Source of the DNA: Litchfieldia alkalitelluris
Lineage (GTDB): Bacteria; Bacillota; Bacilli; Bacillales; Salisediminibacteriaceae
Reading direction: 5' to 3'
DNA: 64,000 nt
Assembly (NCBI RefSeq): GCF_002153425.1
Contig: NZ_KZ119600.1
Coordinates: 810,418 to 874,417 of the forward strand
The translations under genes were made by a program, and so were the position numbers. Shown here in pieces: positions 52,852 through 60,913 of the stretch. The notes beneath the pieces are model-generated. The model did not search any database. It was not told the DNA's origin and saw only the letters and a program-made list of their open reading frames with translations. Each line of letters starts with the position of its first letter. Position 1 is the first letter of the stretch.

Positions 52852-53514
52852 TTGGCAACAAGGAAACAGTTTGTTGTTATTGGATTAGGGCGTTTCGGTG
52901 GGAGTGTATGTAAGGAGCTTGTAAAACTAGGTAATGAAGTCCTTGCCATCGATAGGGATGATAAGAAAGTGAACGATTATGCAAAATATACAACTCATGC
53001 TGTCGTTGGGGATTCTACTGATGAAAATTTACTTCGCTCGTTAGGAATTCGGAACTTCGAAAATGTTGTCGTCGCTATTGGTGATAATATCCAAGCTAGT
53101 ATTCTAACAACTTTATTACTAAAGGAGTCGGGAGTTAAGAACGTTTGTGTAAAAGCCAAGAACGATTATCATCATAAAGTTCTAGAGAAAATTGGCGCAG
53201 ACAAGATAGTTCACCCAGAAAATGATATGGGTAGAAGAATTGCTCAGCAAATGTCAGATGAGAATGTGATAGATTTCATCGAGTTATCAGACAAGTATAG
53301 TATTGTGGAGTTACTTGCCTCCATGAAACTCGAAGGGAAAACTTTAGTAGAGTTAAATATTCGTGCAAGTTTTGGAATAACAATTCTTGCAATCAAACAA
53401 GGGGAAACTATCGATATATCACCTTCGCCACAATATAAAATTTCTAATAAAGATCTTCTGATCGTGATCGGCCAGAATGATGATATTAAACGTTTTGAAG
53501 ATCAGGTGATGTAA
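52852..53514 (+). CDS. ktrA: Potassium uptake protein KtrA (RCK gating subunit)
   Basis: The cytoplasmic ring subunit gates KtrB in response to nucleotides and c-di-AMP. The product (about 220 residues) has an RCK_N Rossmann fold (VVIGLGRFGGSVCKELVKLG, acidic end AIDRDD) and an RCK_C domain (ELNIRASFGITILAIKQGE). TTG at 52852 is chosen, nine bases after AAGGAG; the ATG in the longer frame falls within the ribosome site. KtrB starts immediately after the stop codon. Confidence 0.95.
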   Translation: MATRKQFVVIGLGRFGGSVCKELVKLGNEVLAIDRDDKKVNDYAKYTTHAVVGDSTDENLLRSLGIRNFENVVVAIGDNIQASILTTLLLKESGVKNVCVKAKNDYHHKVLEKIGADKIVHPENDMGRRIAQQMSDENVIDFIELSDKYSIVELLASMKLEGKTLVELNIRASFGITILAIKQGETIDISPSPQYKISNKDLLIVIGQNDDIKRFEDQVM

Positions 53515-54846
53515 ATGAAAATCACTAATTTGCTTGGTAACTGGAAATTTTCCCCTCCGCAAATTTTGGCACTAGGTTTTCTTATCGTCATAATTTTTGG
53601 AACAATACTGTTAAAAACGCCCTGGAGTACCGTTGGAGGAATATCTTGGATAAATGCACTATTTACTGCAACCTCAGCTACAACGGTTACTGGTCTAGTT
53701 GTTGTTGATACTGGACACGACTTTACTGTTTTTGGTCAGGTCATCATCATGATTCTCATCAAAATAGGTGGATTAGGATTGATGACATTTGCCATTATGA
53801 CTGTCTTACTCCTAGGGAAAAGGATTGGGATTAGAGAACGGCTACTGATTCAAGAATCATTAAACCAACATTCTATTGGTGGCGTCGTGCGTTTGGTAAA
53901 AATACTATTTATTTTTTCCATCGCAATGGAATTGATCGCAGCTGTATTTCTGTCAGTTCGTTGGATACCAGAACATGGTTGGGGATTTGGAATCTATACA
54001 AGTATCTTTCATGCCATATCGACATTTAACAATGCTGGCTTTAGTTTATGGTCAGATAGCTTATCTGGTTATGTTGGAGATCCAATCATCAACATTATTA
54101 TCACTATTCTTTTTATCATCGGTGGAATTGGATTTACCGTTGTTTACGATGTGATGACCACAAGGAAGTTTCGATTATTAGCTTTACATACAAAAATTAT
54201 GTTAGTGGGAACACTCTTTCTTAATATTCTTGCCATGTTTGTTATATTTACATTAGAATACTCTAATCCAATGACACTTGGGGGACTTACAACTGGAGAG
54301 CAGCTATTTGCAGCCTACTTTCAGGCAGTCACTCCTAGAACAGCCGGCTTCAACACGATTGAAATTGGTGATATGACTCCTGGATCCATTGTTTTCACAC
54401 TACTCCTTATGTTTATAGGAGCAGGAAGTGCATCGACGGGTAGTGGTATCAAACTAACAACCTTTTTAGTCATCATATTTGCTGTGATTTCCTATTTGCG
54501 AGGGAACCAAGAAACCATTATTTTTAGGCGAAAAATTAATGATGACATCATTCACAGAGCGTTAGCGATTTCCTTTATAAGTTTAACGATTGTTTTTGCT
54601 TCAGTATTAAGTTTAAGTATCACGGAAAAGGCGCCATTTATCCACATTGTGTTTGAAGCATTCTCAGCTTTTGGTACGGTTGGTTTGTCAATGGGGCTAA
54701 CAGATGATTTGTCATTTATAGGTAAGCAGATCATTATAACCTTGATGTTCATCGGCCGAATTGGACCATTAACCTTAGCCTTTGCCTTAGCCAAATCTTC
54801 GAAACCGTCAGTATCATATCCAAAAGGTGATGTCTTTACAGGTTAA
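53515..54846 (+). CDS. ktrB: Potassium uptake channel protein KtrB
   Basis: The 443-residue Trk/Ktr/HKT-family membrane subunit has four pore loops, each with the filter Gly: ATTVTGLVV, TFNNAGFSL, TPRTAGFNT and AFGTVGLSMG. The pore-gating loop GAGSASTGSGIKLTT is present. It is cotranscribed with ktrA and together forms a Na+-dependent K+ uptake system important for osmoadaptation. Confidence 0.95.
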   Translation: MKITNLLGNWKFSPPQILALGFLIVIIFGTILLKTPWSTVGGISWINALFTATSATTVTGLVVVDTGHDFTVFGQVIIMILIKIGGLGLMTFAIMTVLLLGKRIGIRERLLIQESLNQHSIGGVVRLVKILFIFSIAMELIAAVFLSVRWIPEHGWGFGIYTSIFHAISTFNNAGFSLWSDSLSGYVGDPIINIIITILFIIGGIGFTVVYDVMTTRKFRLLALHTKIMLVGTLFLNILAMFVIFTLEYSNPMTLGGLTTGEQLFAAYFQAVTPRTAGFNTIEIGDMTPGSIVFTLLLMFIGAGSASTGSGIKLTTFLVIIFAVISYLRGNQETIIFRRKINDDIIHRALAISFISLTIVFASVLSLSITEKAPFIHIVFEAFSAFGTVGLSMGLTDDLSFIGKQIIITLMFIGRIGPLTLAFALAKSSKPSVSYPKGDVFTG

Positions 54847-54946
54847 CGAATAGTTTTGGAAAAATGAAGGTGGATAGGGCGCTTAGGGAAGATTCTACTA
54901 GTTAGGTAACTAGTAAAAACTCCAAGGAAGTGCCTGCATGCTTGAA

Positions 54947-55441
54947 TCGTGATCATGCCTAGGAAAATACATTGAATGCTTGGAACGTGGTCATGACGAG
55001 GAAAATACACTGTATGATTGGAGCTTGTCATGACGAGGAAGTTCCTTCTTGCCTTTACATTTTAACTTTTAATGCCAAGGAAATTACATTGAATGCTTGG
55101 AGCTTGGTCATGACGAGGAAAATACACTGTATGATTGGAGCTTGGTCATGACGAGGAAGTTCCTTCTTGCCTTTACATTTTAACTTTTAATGCCAAGGAA
55201 ATTACATTGAATGCTTGGGCGCTTGCCATGACGAGGAAAATACACTGAATGCTTGGAGCGTGGTCATGACGAGGAAAATACACTGTATGATTGGAGCTTG
55301 TCATGACGAGGAAGTTCCTTCTTGCCTTTACATTTTAACTTTTAATGCCAAGGAAATTACATTGAATGCTTGGAGTTTGGTCATGACGAGGAAAATACAC
55401 TGTATGATTGGAGCTTGGTCATGCCAAGGAAAATACACTAC
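54947..55441 (+). repeat. Tandem array F: ~37-bp units within larger duplicated blocks
   Basis: About ten copies of a unit with GGAAAATACACTG, TATGATTGGAGCTT and GGTCATGACGA. Some are interrupted by a block CTTCTTGCCTTTACATTTT followed by AACTTTTAATGCCAAGG, which is itself present three times, so blocks of over 100 bp have been duplicated. No inverted arms comparable with arrays A and D. A 110-codon frame across it (55215-55547) is repeat-encoded and not called. Confidence 0.8.
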
Positions 55442-55463
55442 TTACCCAGCCCTTGTTTATTCC

Positions 55464-55526
55464 AAAGAGGTTCCTGCTTACCTGGTAACTGTTCATTATA
55501 CTGTACCAGGAGCAGGAACTCTTTTT
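55464..55526 (+). terminator. Long hairpin with T-run downstream of array F
   Basis: AAAGAGGTTCCTGCT pairs with AGCAGGAACTCTTT with one bulge; CTTTTT follows. The loop contains TACCTGGTA and TACCAGG, which can extend the stem. It can serve transcription from either side (ktrB or the minus-strand gene at 55591). Confidence 0.7.
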
Positions 55527-55536
55527 AAAAATGTTT

Positions 55537-55566
55537 GTTCGTTATAACAGTCGGTTACCAGCTAAC
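55537..55566 (+). repeat. 30-nt gene-end element, copy 5
   Basis: Begins GTTCGTTATAACAGT and ends TTACCAGCTAAC; closest to the consensus. It lies 24 bases beyond the stop of the minus-strand Gln-rich protein, just before the hairpin at 55464 in the sense of that gene. Confidence 0.8.
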
Positions 55567-55590
55567 TAAAAGCTAACTAAAAGGGAAAAC

Positions 55591-56280
55591 TTAATAAAAC
55601 AGCTCATCAGAAGGATCTTGCCCCTGCATTTGATCTTGTGCAGATGTCATTCCTTGTCCTTGCTGAGCTTGGCTTTGTTGACCTTGGTTTGACATTTGTC
55701 CTTGTTGCTGACTTTGCTGACTCTGTTGTTGCAATTGATTTTGGGATTGACTTATTTGATCACTAATCTGATTTAACACGCTAAATGATTGGAGTGATTG
55801 TCCTACATTATTTAGCATCTGTGTTGCTTGCTGAATATTTTGCTGCAATTGCTGGAACGTTTTTTGTTGCTGCTGTTGTGCCTGAGAGCTAAATTGTTGC
55901 ATTTGCTGCACTAAATCACCAGTTTGTGCCTGTTGTTGTGATTGCCCTTGACCAGCACTAGAGGATCCCTGCTGTTGTGCAGACTCTAAATGGCTAAGGG
56001 AAGATTGAATGGACTCCAACTGATTTTTTAGTGGAGCAAGTTCTTCCCCTATCTCTTCATCAACAGCTCTTTCAATTTCAGCTTGTCTTTCAGCTCTTTC
56101 GATCATTTCATGAGTATCTCGTTCCAATGCGAATTCCTCCCTGAATGTATTATCATATCGTGGTGATGCTTTTACTGTTTCTTTTTCTGCATAAATGGGG
56201 GCAGGTGTTTTCCGCCTCATAAAAATAATCCCAATTACAGCAATTAATAACAAGATTGAGAATAGTGAAGCTATCTCCAT
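55591..56280 (-). CDS. Membrane-anchored glutamine-rich coiled-coil protein
   Basis: The 229-residue product has one N-terminal helix (IASLFSILLLIAVIGIIFM), a charged coiled-coil segment (MIERAERQAEIERAVDEEI, then PLKNQLESIQSSLSHLES) and a C-terminal half with very high Gln content (QQQAQTGDLVQQMQQF and repeated QSQQQ). The ATG at 56280 follows GGAGGTG by seven bases. Low-complexity Gln/Ser tails often drive self-association; function unknown. Confidence 0.75.
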   Translation of the reverse strand: MEIASLFSILLLIAVIGIIFMRRKTPAPIYAEKETVKASPRYDNTFREEFALERDTHEMIERAERQAEIERAVDEEIGEELAPLKNQLESIQSSLSHLESAQQQGSSSAGQGQSQQQAQTGDLVQQMQQFSSQAQQQQQKTFQQLQQNIQQATQMLNNVGQSLQSFSVLNQISDQISQSQNQLQQQSQQSQQQGQMSNQGQQSQAQQGQGMTSAQDQMQGQDPSDELFY

Positions 56281-56526
56281 TTGCTGCCACCTCCACAATA
56301 AGCTTTATAAACTCATCGATTATAAAGCCAAGGTTATTTTTAGGCTGAAACGAAAATTATATTAGGTAAATTGGTCTCCAAAATAAGCCATCCTTTGTAC
56401 ATAAGGAAACCAAATAATGAGAATTTTGTTATGCGTTCTTTTAGGGGATAATGGCTGTGTTTAAGGGGGAAAGGAAGCATCGAAATCTAAAGCATTATCA
56501 AAGGCTTATGTACCTAATTTCGATAA

Positions 56527-56556
56527 GTTCGTTAAATGAGTCGGTTAGCTGGTAAC
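56527..56556 (+). repeat. 30-nt gene-end element, copy 6
   Basis: Begins GTTCGTTAAATGAGT and ends TTAGCTGGTAAC. The core dyad is the inverted form of that in copies 2 and 5. It lies beyond the terminator of the aldo/keto reductase gene, 99 bases from copy 7. Confidence 0.8.
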
Positions 56557-56592
56557 TGTAGGTTTGTGGTGCCAGAATTAAATAAAAAGGTA

Positions 56593-56623
56593 CCAAAACC
56601 TTATATTTAATCGAAGGTTTTGG
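56593..56623 (-). terminator. Terminator of the aldo/keto reductase gene
   Basis: CCAAAACCTT pairs with AAGGTTTTGG around 11 bases; T-runs exist on both strands, so it may be bidirectional. Confidence 0.8.
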
Positions 56624-56655
56624 CATCTTTTTTTTATTTTACGTTTTTTTTTCTT

Positions 56656-56685
56656 GTTCGTTAAATGAGTTGGTTAGCTGGTAAC
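56656..56685 (+). repeat. 30-nt gene-end element, copy 7
   Basis: Begins GTTCGTTAAATGAGT and ends TTAGCTGGTAAC. It lies two bases beyond the stop codon of the aldo/keto reductase gene. Confidence 0.8.
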
Positions 56686-56687
56686 GC

Positions 56688-57611
56688 TTAAGGGAGTTTA
56701 TTCCCTGCTGCTCGATAAAGGTTATACCATTCTTCACGAGAGAGATGGACTTCGCTTGCCTTGATACAATCAATTAGTCGACTTTCATTCATCGTACCAA
56801 TGACTGGTTGCATGTTCGCAGGGTGGCGTAACAGCCAAGCAATGGCAATTGTAGTATTAGATACACCATATTTTTCCGCAACCTCATCAATCATCTTGTT
56901 TAATTCAGGAAACTTATCGTTTCCAAGAAAGACGCCCTCAAAGAAACCATATTGGAATGGTGACCAAGGCTGAATTGTAATATCATTTAGTCTAGAGTAA
57001 TCAAGCACACTTCCATCACGATTGACGGCAGCGTCATTTTCCATATTTACATTAATGCCGCTTGAAATCATGGTTGTGTTTGTAATACTTAATTGAAGCT
57101 GATTGGCCACAATTGGTTGCTTCATGTATTTGTTCAATAGCTCCATTTGCATTGGATTGTGGTTAGAAACCCCGAAATGCTTTACTTTTCCTGCGCTATG
57201 GAGAGTATCGAAAGCTTCGGCCACTTCCTCAGGTTCCATTAGTGCGTCAGGACGATGGAGTAGGAACACATCTAGATAGTCTGTTTTTAAGCGTTTTAGG
57301 ATTTTATCTACGGAAGATATAATGTGCTCTTTTGAGTGATCATACGTTCCTACATCAGGACGAATACCGCACTTAGACTGGAGAATTAACTTTTCTCGAA
57401 CATCGTCATTCATATGAACCGCATCTGCAAATATCTCTTCACATTCACCTCTGCCATAGAGATCAGCGTGATCAAAGAAATTAGCACCATTTTCAAGTGC
57501 TGTCTGGACAAAACTCTCTGCTTCTTTCTTGCCGAGGGAATTAATTCGCATACACCCAACGGCTACAACTGGTACATCTAACTTACTGCTTCCAAGTTTA
57601 ATTGTTCTCAT
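56688..57611 (-). CDS. Aldo/keto reductase (YdhF/YcsN-like)
   Basis: The 307-residue NADPH-dependent oxidoreductase shows the catalytic tetrad: Asp and Tyr in HADLYGRGECEE (near 48-53), Lys in LILQSKCGI (near 80) and His in DVFLLHRPDAL (near 118). The coenzyme-site segments PWSPFQYGFFEG and PVIGTMNESRL are present. Substrate not predictable. Normal length; monocistronic. Confidence 0.92.
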   Translation of the reverse strand: MRTIKLGSSKLDVPVVAVGCMRINSLGKKEAESFVQTALENGANFFDHADLYGRGECEEIFADAVHMNDDVREKLILQSKCGIRPDVGTYDHSKEHIISSVDKILKRLKTDYLDVFLLHRPDALMEPEEVAEAFDTLHSAGKVKHFGVSNHNPMQMELLNKYMKQPIVANQLQLSITNTTMISSGINVNMENDAAVNRDGSVLDYSRLNDITIQPWSPFQYGFFEGVFLGNDKFPELNKMIDEVAEKYGVSNTTIAIAWLLRHPANMQPVIGTMNESRLIDCIKASEVHLSREEWYNLYRAAGNKLP

Positions 57612-57688
57612 TATTTTGGGCTCCTTTAGTAATCTATTTTGATTTTATGTAAGAAAAGTGATTGAGACTAAGTCAATTATAACAAAAA

Positions 57689-57753
57689 AGTTCAGGGACC
57701 TGGTCCCGCACAATTTCGTGAACGTTCACAGAATTGTCGGGGACCAGGTCCCG
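57689..57753. repeat. Dispersed nested palindrome, copy 4
   Basis: About 65 bp; left inner block CCCGCACAATT, right AATTGTCGGGG, i.e. the reverse orientation of copies 1-3. The right outer arm is cut short (CCCGG). Confidence 0.85.
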
Positions 57754-57774
57754 GTTTATTTTAGATTTATTTTT

Positions 57775-57804
57775 GTTCAATATATCAGTGGGTTACCAGT
57801 TAAC
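57775..57804 (+). repeat. 30-nt gene-end element, copy 8
   Basis: Begins GTTCAATATATCAGT and ends TTACCAGTTAAC; the most diverged copy. It lies 21 bases beyond the stop of the secreted acidic protein gene. Confidence 0.75.
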
Positions 57805-57825
57805 TTAGAGGGTAACTAATTGTTA

Positions 57826-59295
57826 TTAGTTTCTCCCATTACCATTCCCATTACCATTCCCATTGCCGTTTCCATTGCCTTTACCTTTTGAATCTTCTTT
57901 AGATGTAGGACCATTATCTTTCTTATTATTGGAGTTATTAGATGAATCATTATTAGTCTTTACATCGTTATTTTTTTGAGACTTATTATTTTGATTGTCC
58001 TTTTTGGTTGATGCAGCATTGCTGTTTTCATTTGATTTACTAATAGATTCTGCACGCTTTTCGGATGCATTTGAATTAGCCTCATTACGTTTATCAGAGG
58101 AGTTTGATTTTGCTGCCTCACGGTTTTCGTTAGATTTATTTGATGCATCATTTTTATTCTGATTTGATTTATTTGTTTCTTGTTTAGCTTCAGTTTGAGC
58201 AGAAGAAGATTGAACTACTTGTACTTGTTCTTCTTCAACTTCCGCGTCCACTTCGTCTGTACCTTCCGCACCCTCTATGTCTACAGCTTCCTCAACTACT
58301 TCAACCTCTTCAACCTCTTCTACCTCTTCTACCATCTCTTCTTTGCTTCTATTTTTTCCAATAGCTTTGCCTTGTGCGTGACTTACATTAAATGCTTTTG
58401 CAGTTTCACCAATTCCACCAGTTTCTGCAAATACAACGAGTACTTCATCGATGGATACACCAGCACGGTCAGCGATTCGTTGTAAGTGGCCAATTTGCCC
58501 GTATCCAAAGCCTTCTTGTCGTAATTGAAGTACTGTTTCTTCTGGTACATTTGCTACAGCCTTTACATTTTTTATATTTTCAATAATTTGGTCAGAAGTC
58601 TCTTCGAGTTCTTCCTTAATGCTGTCTTCCTCTTCAAATCTGAAAGATATATTTTTAACTTGGGCTGCAGCTTCTTCAATTTTTTCACTAATTTCCGTAA
58701 CATCTGCACCTTCTTCTGCTAGTTTTGCAGTAATTTCACTCGCTTTTGCAATAGATTCTTTATAAGCATCTAGTAAAGATTCCATATGTTTTTCCTTTGC
58801 GTCTTCATCTAGTGAATCTAGTTCAGCTAAACGTTTTTCAGCCATTTCACTTAAAATAATAGCTTTTTGTTCTTCATCAAAAGTAAATGCCAGTTTGATT
58901 GTTTCCACCCAACGATCTATGAAATAGAAGAAGTCTTCAGGCGTTAAACCTACATTATTATTTGATTCTTCAACCGTATCTTCTTGCTCCTCTTCAAACT
59001 CTACTTCCGGTTCCACGTCCGAAACGTCACTGTCACCAACATTGTCAGAAGTTTCCTCGACTACTATTTCGTTTTCATCGACATCTTCACCAAAAGTATC
59101 TTCTCCATTTTCCTCGACTTCAGGATTGGTTACATTTTCTACCTCATATGAGCTGTCATCTTCAATAATAATTTCAAGATTGCTTTCAGTTTCCAAGTCC
59201 TCTCCAGGTTCATTCCCCAATACTGCTGGAGCGGATAAGCCGACTAATAGTGCAGCAATTGCTGTTGTTGATAAAACTTTGAATGGTATTTTCAT
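57826..59295 (-). CDS. Secreted acidic protein with DUF5667-like region and Gly-Asn repeat tail
   Basis: About 489 residues: signal peptide MKIPFKVLSTTAIAALLVGL ending near APAVLG, an acidic region (Glu/Asp/Val-rich), a helical region (TPEDFFYFIDRWVETIKLAF, EQKAIILSEMAEKRLAELD) resembling DUF5667, then Glu/Val repeats, an Asn/Ser/Lys-rich stretch and a tail of about seven Gly-Asn pairs. The ATG at 59295 has GAGAGG eight bases upstream, whereas the longer frame would bury the signal peptide. DUF5667 proteins are exported helical bundles of unknown role. Confidence 0.78.
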   Translation of the reverse strand: MKIPFKVLSTTAIAALLVGLSAPAVLGNEPGEDLETESNLEIIIEDDSSYEVENVTNPEVEENGEDTFGEDVDENEIVVEETSDNVGDSDVSDVEPEVEFEEEQEDTVEESNNNVGLTPEDFFYFIDRWVETIKLAFTFDEEQKAIILSEMAEKRLAELDSLDEDAKEKHMESLLDAYKESIAKASEITAKLAEEGADVTEISEKIEEAAAQVKNISFRFEEEDSIKEELEETSDQIIENIKNVKAVANVPEETVLQLRQEGFGYGQIGHLQRIADRAGVSIDEVLVVFAETGGIGETAKAFNVSHAQGKAIGKNRSKEEMVEEVEEVEEVEVVEEAVDIEGAEGTDEVDAEVEEEQVQVVQSSSAQTEAKQETNKSNQNKNDASNKSNENREAAKSNSSDKRNEANSNASEKRAESISKSNENSNAASTKKDNQNNKSQKNNDVKTNNDSSNNSNNKKDNGPTSKEDSKGKGNGNGNGNGNGNGNGRN

Positions 59296-59509
59296 AATTA
59301 GTGCCTCTCTTTCTAGTCTCTCATAATTTGTTGCATTCATTCTTTCGCCCAAACTCGTCTTCCTATGGGGGGATTATTTTGGTCCTTTTGTATTATTTAT
59401 CGAAAAACCGAGAATTTTCTTATAACTAAATAGTATAGAAAATTGAGATTATCTAACATGGGACAATCATATCTAGTTCTTTACAGTTATTCCTAGTTTC
59501 TAAGGATAA

Positions 59510-59581
59510 AAGTTCAGGGACCAGGTCCCGCACAATTCCGTGAACGTTCACAAAAATGTCGGGGACCAGGTCCCTGAACTT
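59510..59581. repeat. Dispersed nested palindrome, copy 5
   Basis: About 72 bp with full outer arms AAGTTCAGGGACC / GGTCCCTGAACTT; left inner CCCGCACAATT, right ATGTCGGGG. Divergent intergenic position. Confidence 0.85.
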
Positions 59582-59839
59582 CCTCCTGAACTTCCTCTAT
59601 AAAGGATTTCCCGGAGAATTGGCGAAAACCTTATAAAAAGATAATTTCCTAAAGGGTGAACACAAACCTATGTATAAAATATATCGACAATGGTGACAAT
59701 TGCGGTTCTTTCAGTAGTAGCAACAACAGACATTGCAACAGGGTATACCCTATACAGCAATAGAGAAGCTGACGCAGTTGTTTATACCGTTTTTTACTAT
59801 ATAACAAAGGGGGGATACTCGAGGATAGTGAAGTGATTA
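59582..59839. other. Intergenic region between two palindrome copies
   Basis: Holds a 48-codon frame starting near 59691 (MVTIAVLSVV...), without a ribosome site, and a GGGGGG near 59812. It may be the remnant of a gene, or the leader of the AraC gene. Nothing else is recognised. Confidence 0.35.
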
Positions 59840-59911
59840 AAGTTCAGGGACCAGGTCCCGCACAATTCCGTGAACGTTCACAGAATTGTCGGGGACCAGG
59901 TCCCTGAACTT
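59840..59911. repeat. Dispersed nested palindrome, copy 6
   Basis: About 72 bp, near-identical to copy 5 and in the same orientation. It ends seven bases before the AraC ribosome site (GGAGGTG at 59919), and the open frame of that gene reads back into it. Confidence 0.88.
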
Positions 59912-59932
59912 CCTATGGAGGTGACCTTTAGA

Positions 59933-60838
59933 TTGGACTATTTGGAGAAGATTCAAGAATTCAGTGATTATGTAGAAGCACATGTAGAGGATGAAATGAA
60001 CATCGACGACATCATTAACCAACTTTATTTTTCTAAATTTCACTTCTATCGGGTATTTAAGGCTGTTGTTGGATTGTCAGTTCATGAATATGTAAAGAGG
60101 AGAAAATTAGCAAGGGCAGCGGATTGTCTTCTACATACAAAGGATAGTATTCTCACCATTGCCTTGCAGTTTGGTTTTCAATCACAAGAGGTGTTTATCC
60201 GAAACTTCAAGAAAATCTATGGTGTAACTCCTGGCAAATATCGAAAAGTCCAAATACCAATAAGAAGTAACAATAGAATAAATGTGGAATCTATTCGGCT
60301 AAATATGAAATTGGCTAAAGGGAAGGCTAGAGTAGATGAGCACCTTGAAACGATTAATGATTTAATGTTGGTCGGAGTCATTCACCGTGTGAGTGATTCA
60401 AATCCATTGTCAATTATCGAGAGGATGACAAATTTTTTCGCCAAGGCTCATCTTGTTCCAAACCAATTGAACGGAAGCGTCTATCGTGTCTGCTTTGATA
60501 TTGATAATACAAAGGAGATGGCTTCTTTCCAAGAGCTTATTGCTATTGAAGTCAGTAACTTGAGTCAAATTCCTGATGGTATGGTTGGAAAAGTGATCGA
60601 CAATGTCCATGTAGTTACATATAGCCACCATGGAAAGCTGTTTAAAGAAGAGGAAGGGAAGATAATAGATACTTATCATTTCATTTATCAATATCGAATT
60701 CCTCTACTGAAAGCAACATTAACGAGTGACTATATCATTGAAAAGTATGGAAAGGACTTTAAAGGCCCGTATGAGGATGATGCACATATGAACATATCCT
60801 TGTCTATCATTCCAGAAGGTAGCAACCAGAATCAATAA
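59933..60838 (+). CDS. AraC-family regulator with GyrI-like effector domain
   Basis: About 301 residues from TTG 59933, spaced nine bases from GGAGGTG. The N-terminal 105 residues form a double helix-turn-helix (MNIDDIINQLYFSKFHFYRV, VHEYVKRRKLARAADCLL, ALQFGFQSQEVFIRNFKKIY, VTPGKYRK). The C-terminal half looks like a GyrI/BmrR-type ligand pocket (LMLVGVIHRVSD ... YQYRIPLLKA). The frame could extend 21 codons upstream through the palindrome to a GTG at 59870. The neighbouring hydrolase gene may be its target. Confidence 0.85.
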   Translation: MDYLEKIQEFSDYVEAHVEDEMNIDDIINQLYFSKFHFYRVFKAVVGLSVHEYVKRRKLARAADCLLHTKDSILTIALQFGFQSQEVFIRNFKKIYGVTPGKYRKVQIPIRSNNRINVESIRLNMKLAKGKARVDEHLETINDLMLVGVIHRVSDSNPLSIIERMTNFFAKAHLVPNQLNGSVYRVCFDIDNTKEMASFQELIAIEVSNLSQIPDGMVGKVIDNVHVVTYSHHGKLFKEEEGKIIDTYHFIYQYRIPLLKATLTSDYIIEKYGKDFKGPYEDDAHMNISLSIIPEGSNQNQ

Positions 60839-60913
60839 ATTTTATGCGATGCCAAGTATAGTTAATGTAAGAAGTGGCTCTAGCTTAGAAAACTTGGTGG
60901 AGGGATGCAGAGA

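Noticed and set aside
55215-55547. 110-codon frame across array F
   Set aside because: It is composed of translated repeats (MTRKIHCMIGA), ends inside the hairpin and 30-nt element, and has no ribosome site.
10211-57804. Integron attC sites as an explanation for the 30-nt gene-end element
   Set aside because: The position after stop codons and the GTT/AAC ends are suggestive, but the element is too short, lacks the paired R and L box layout, and no integrase gene is present.
59691-59837. 48-codon frame between palindrome copies 5 and 6
   Set aside because: A hydrophobic start is visible but there is no ribosome site, and the frame ends just at the repeat; kept only as a note in the intergenic entry.
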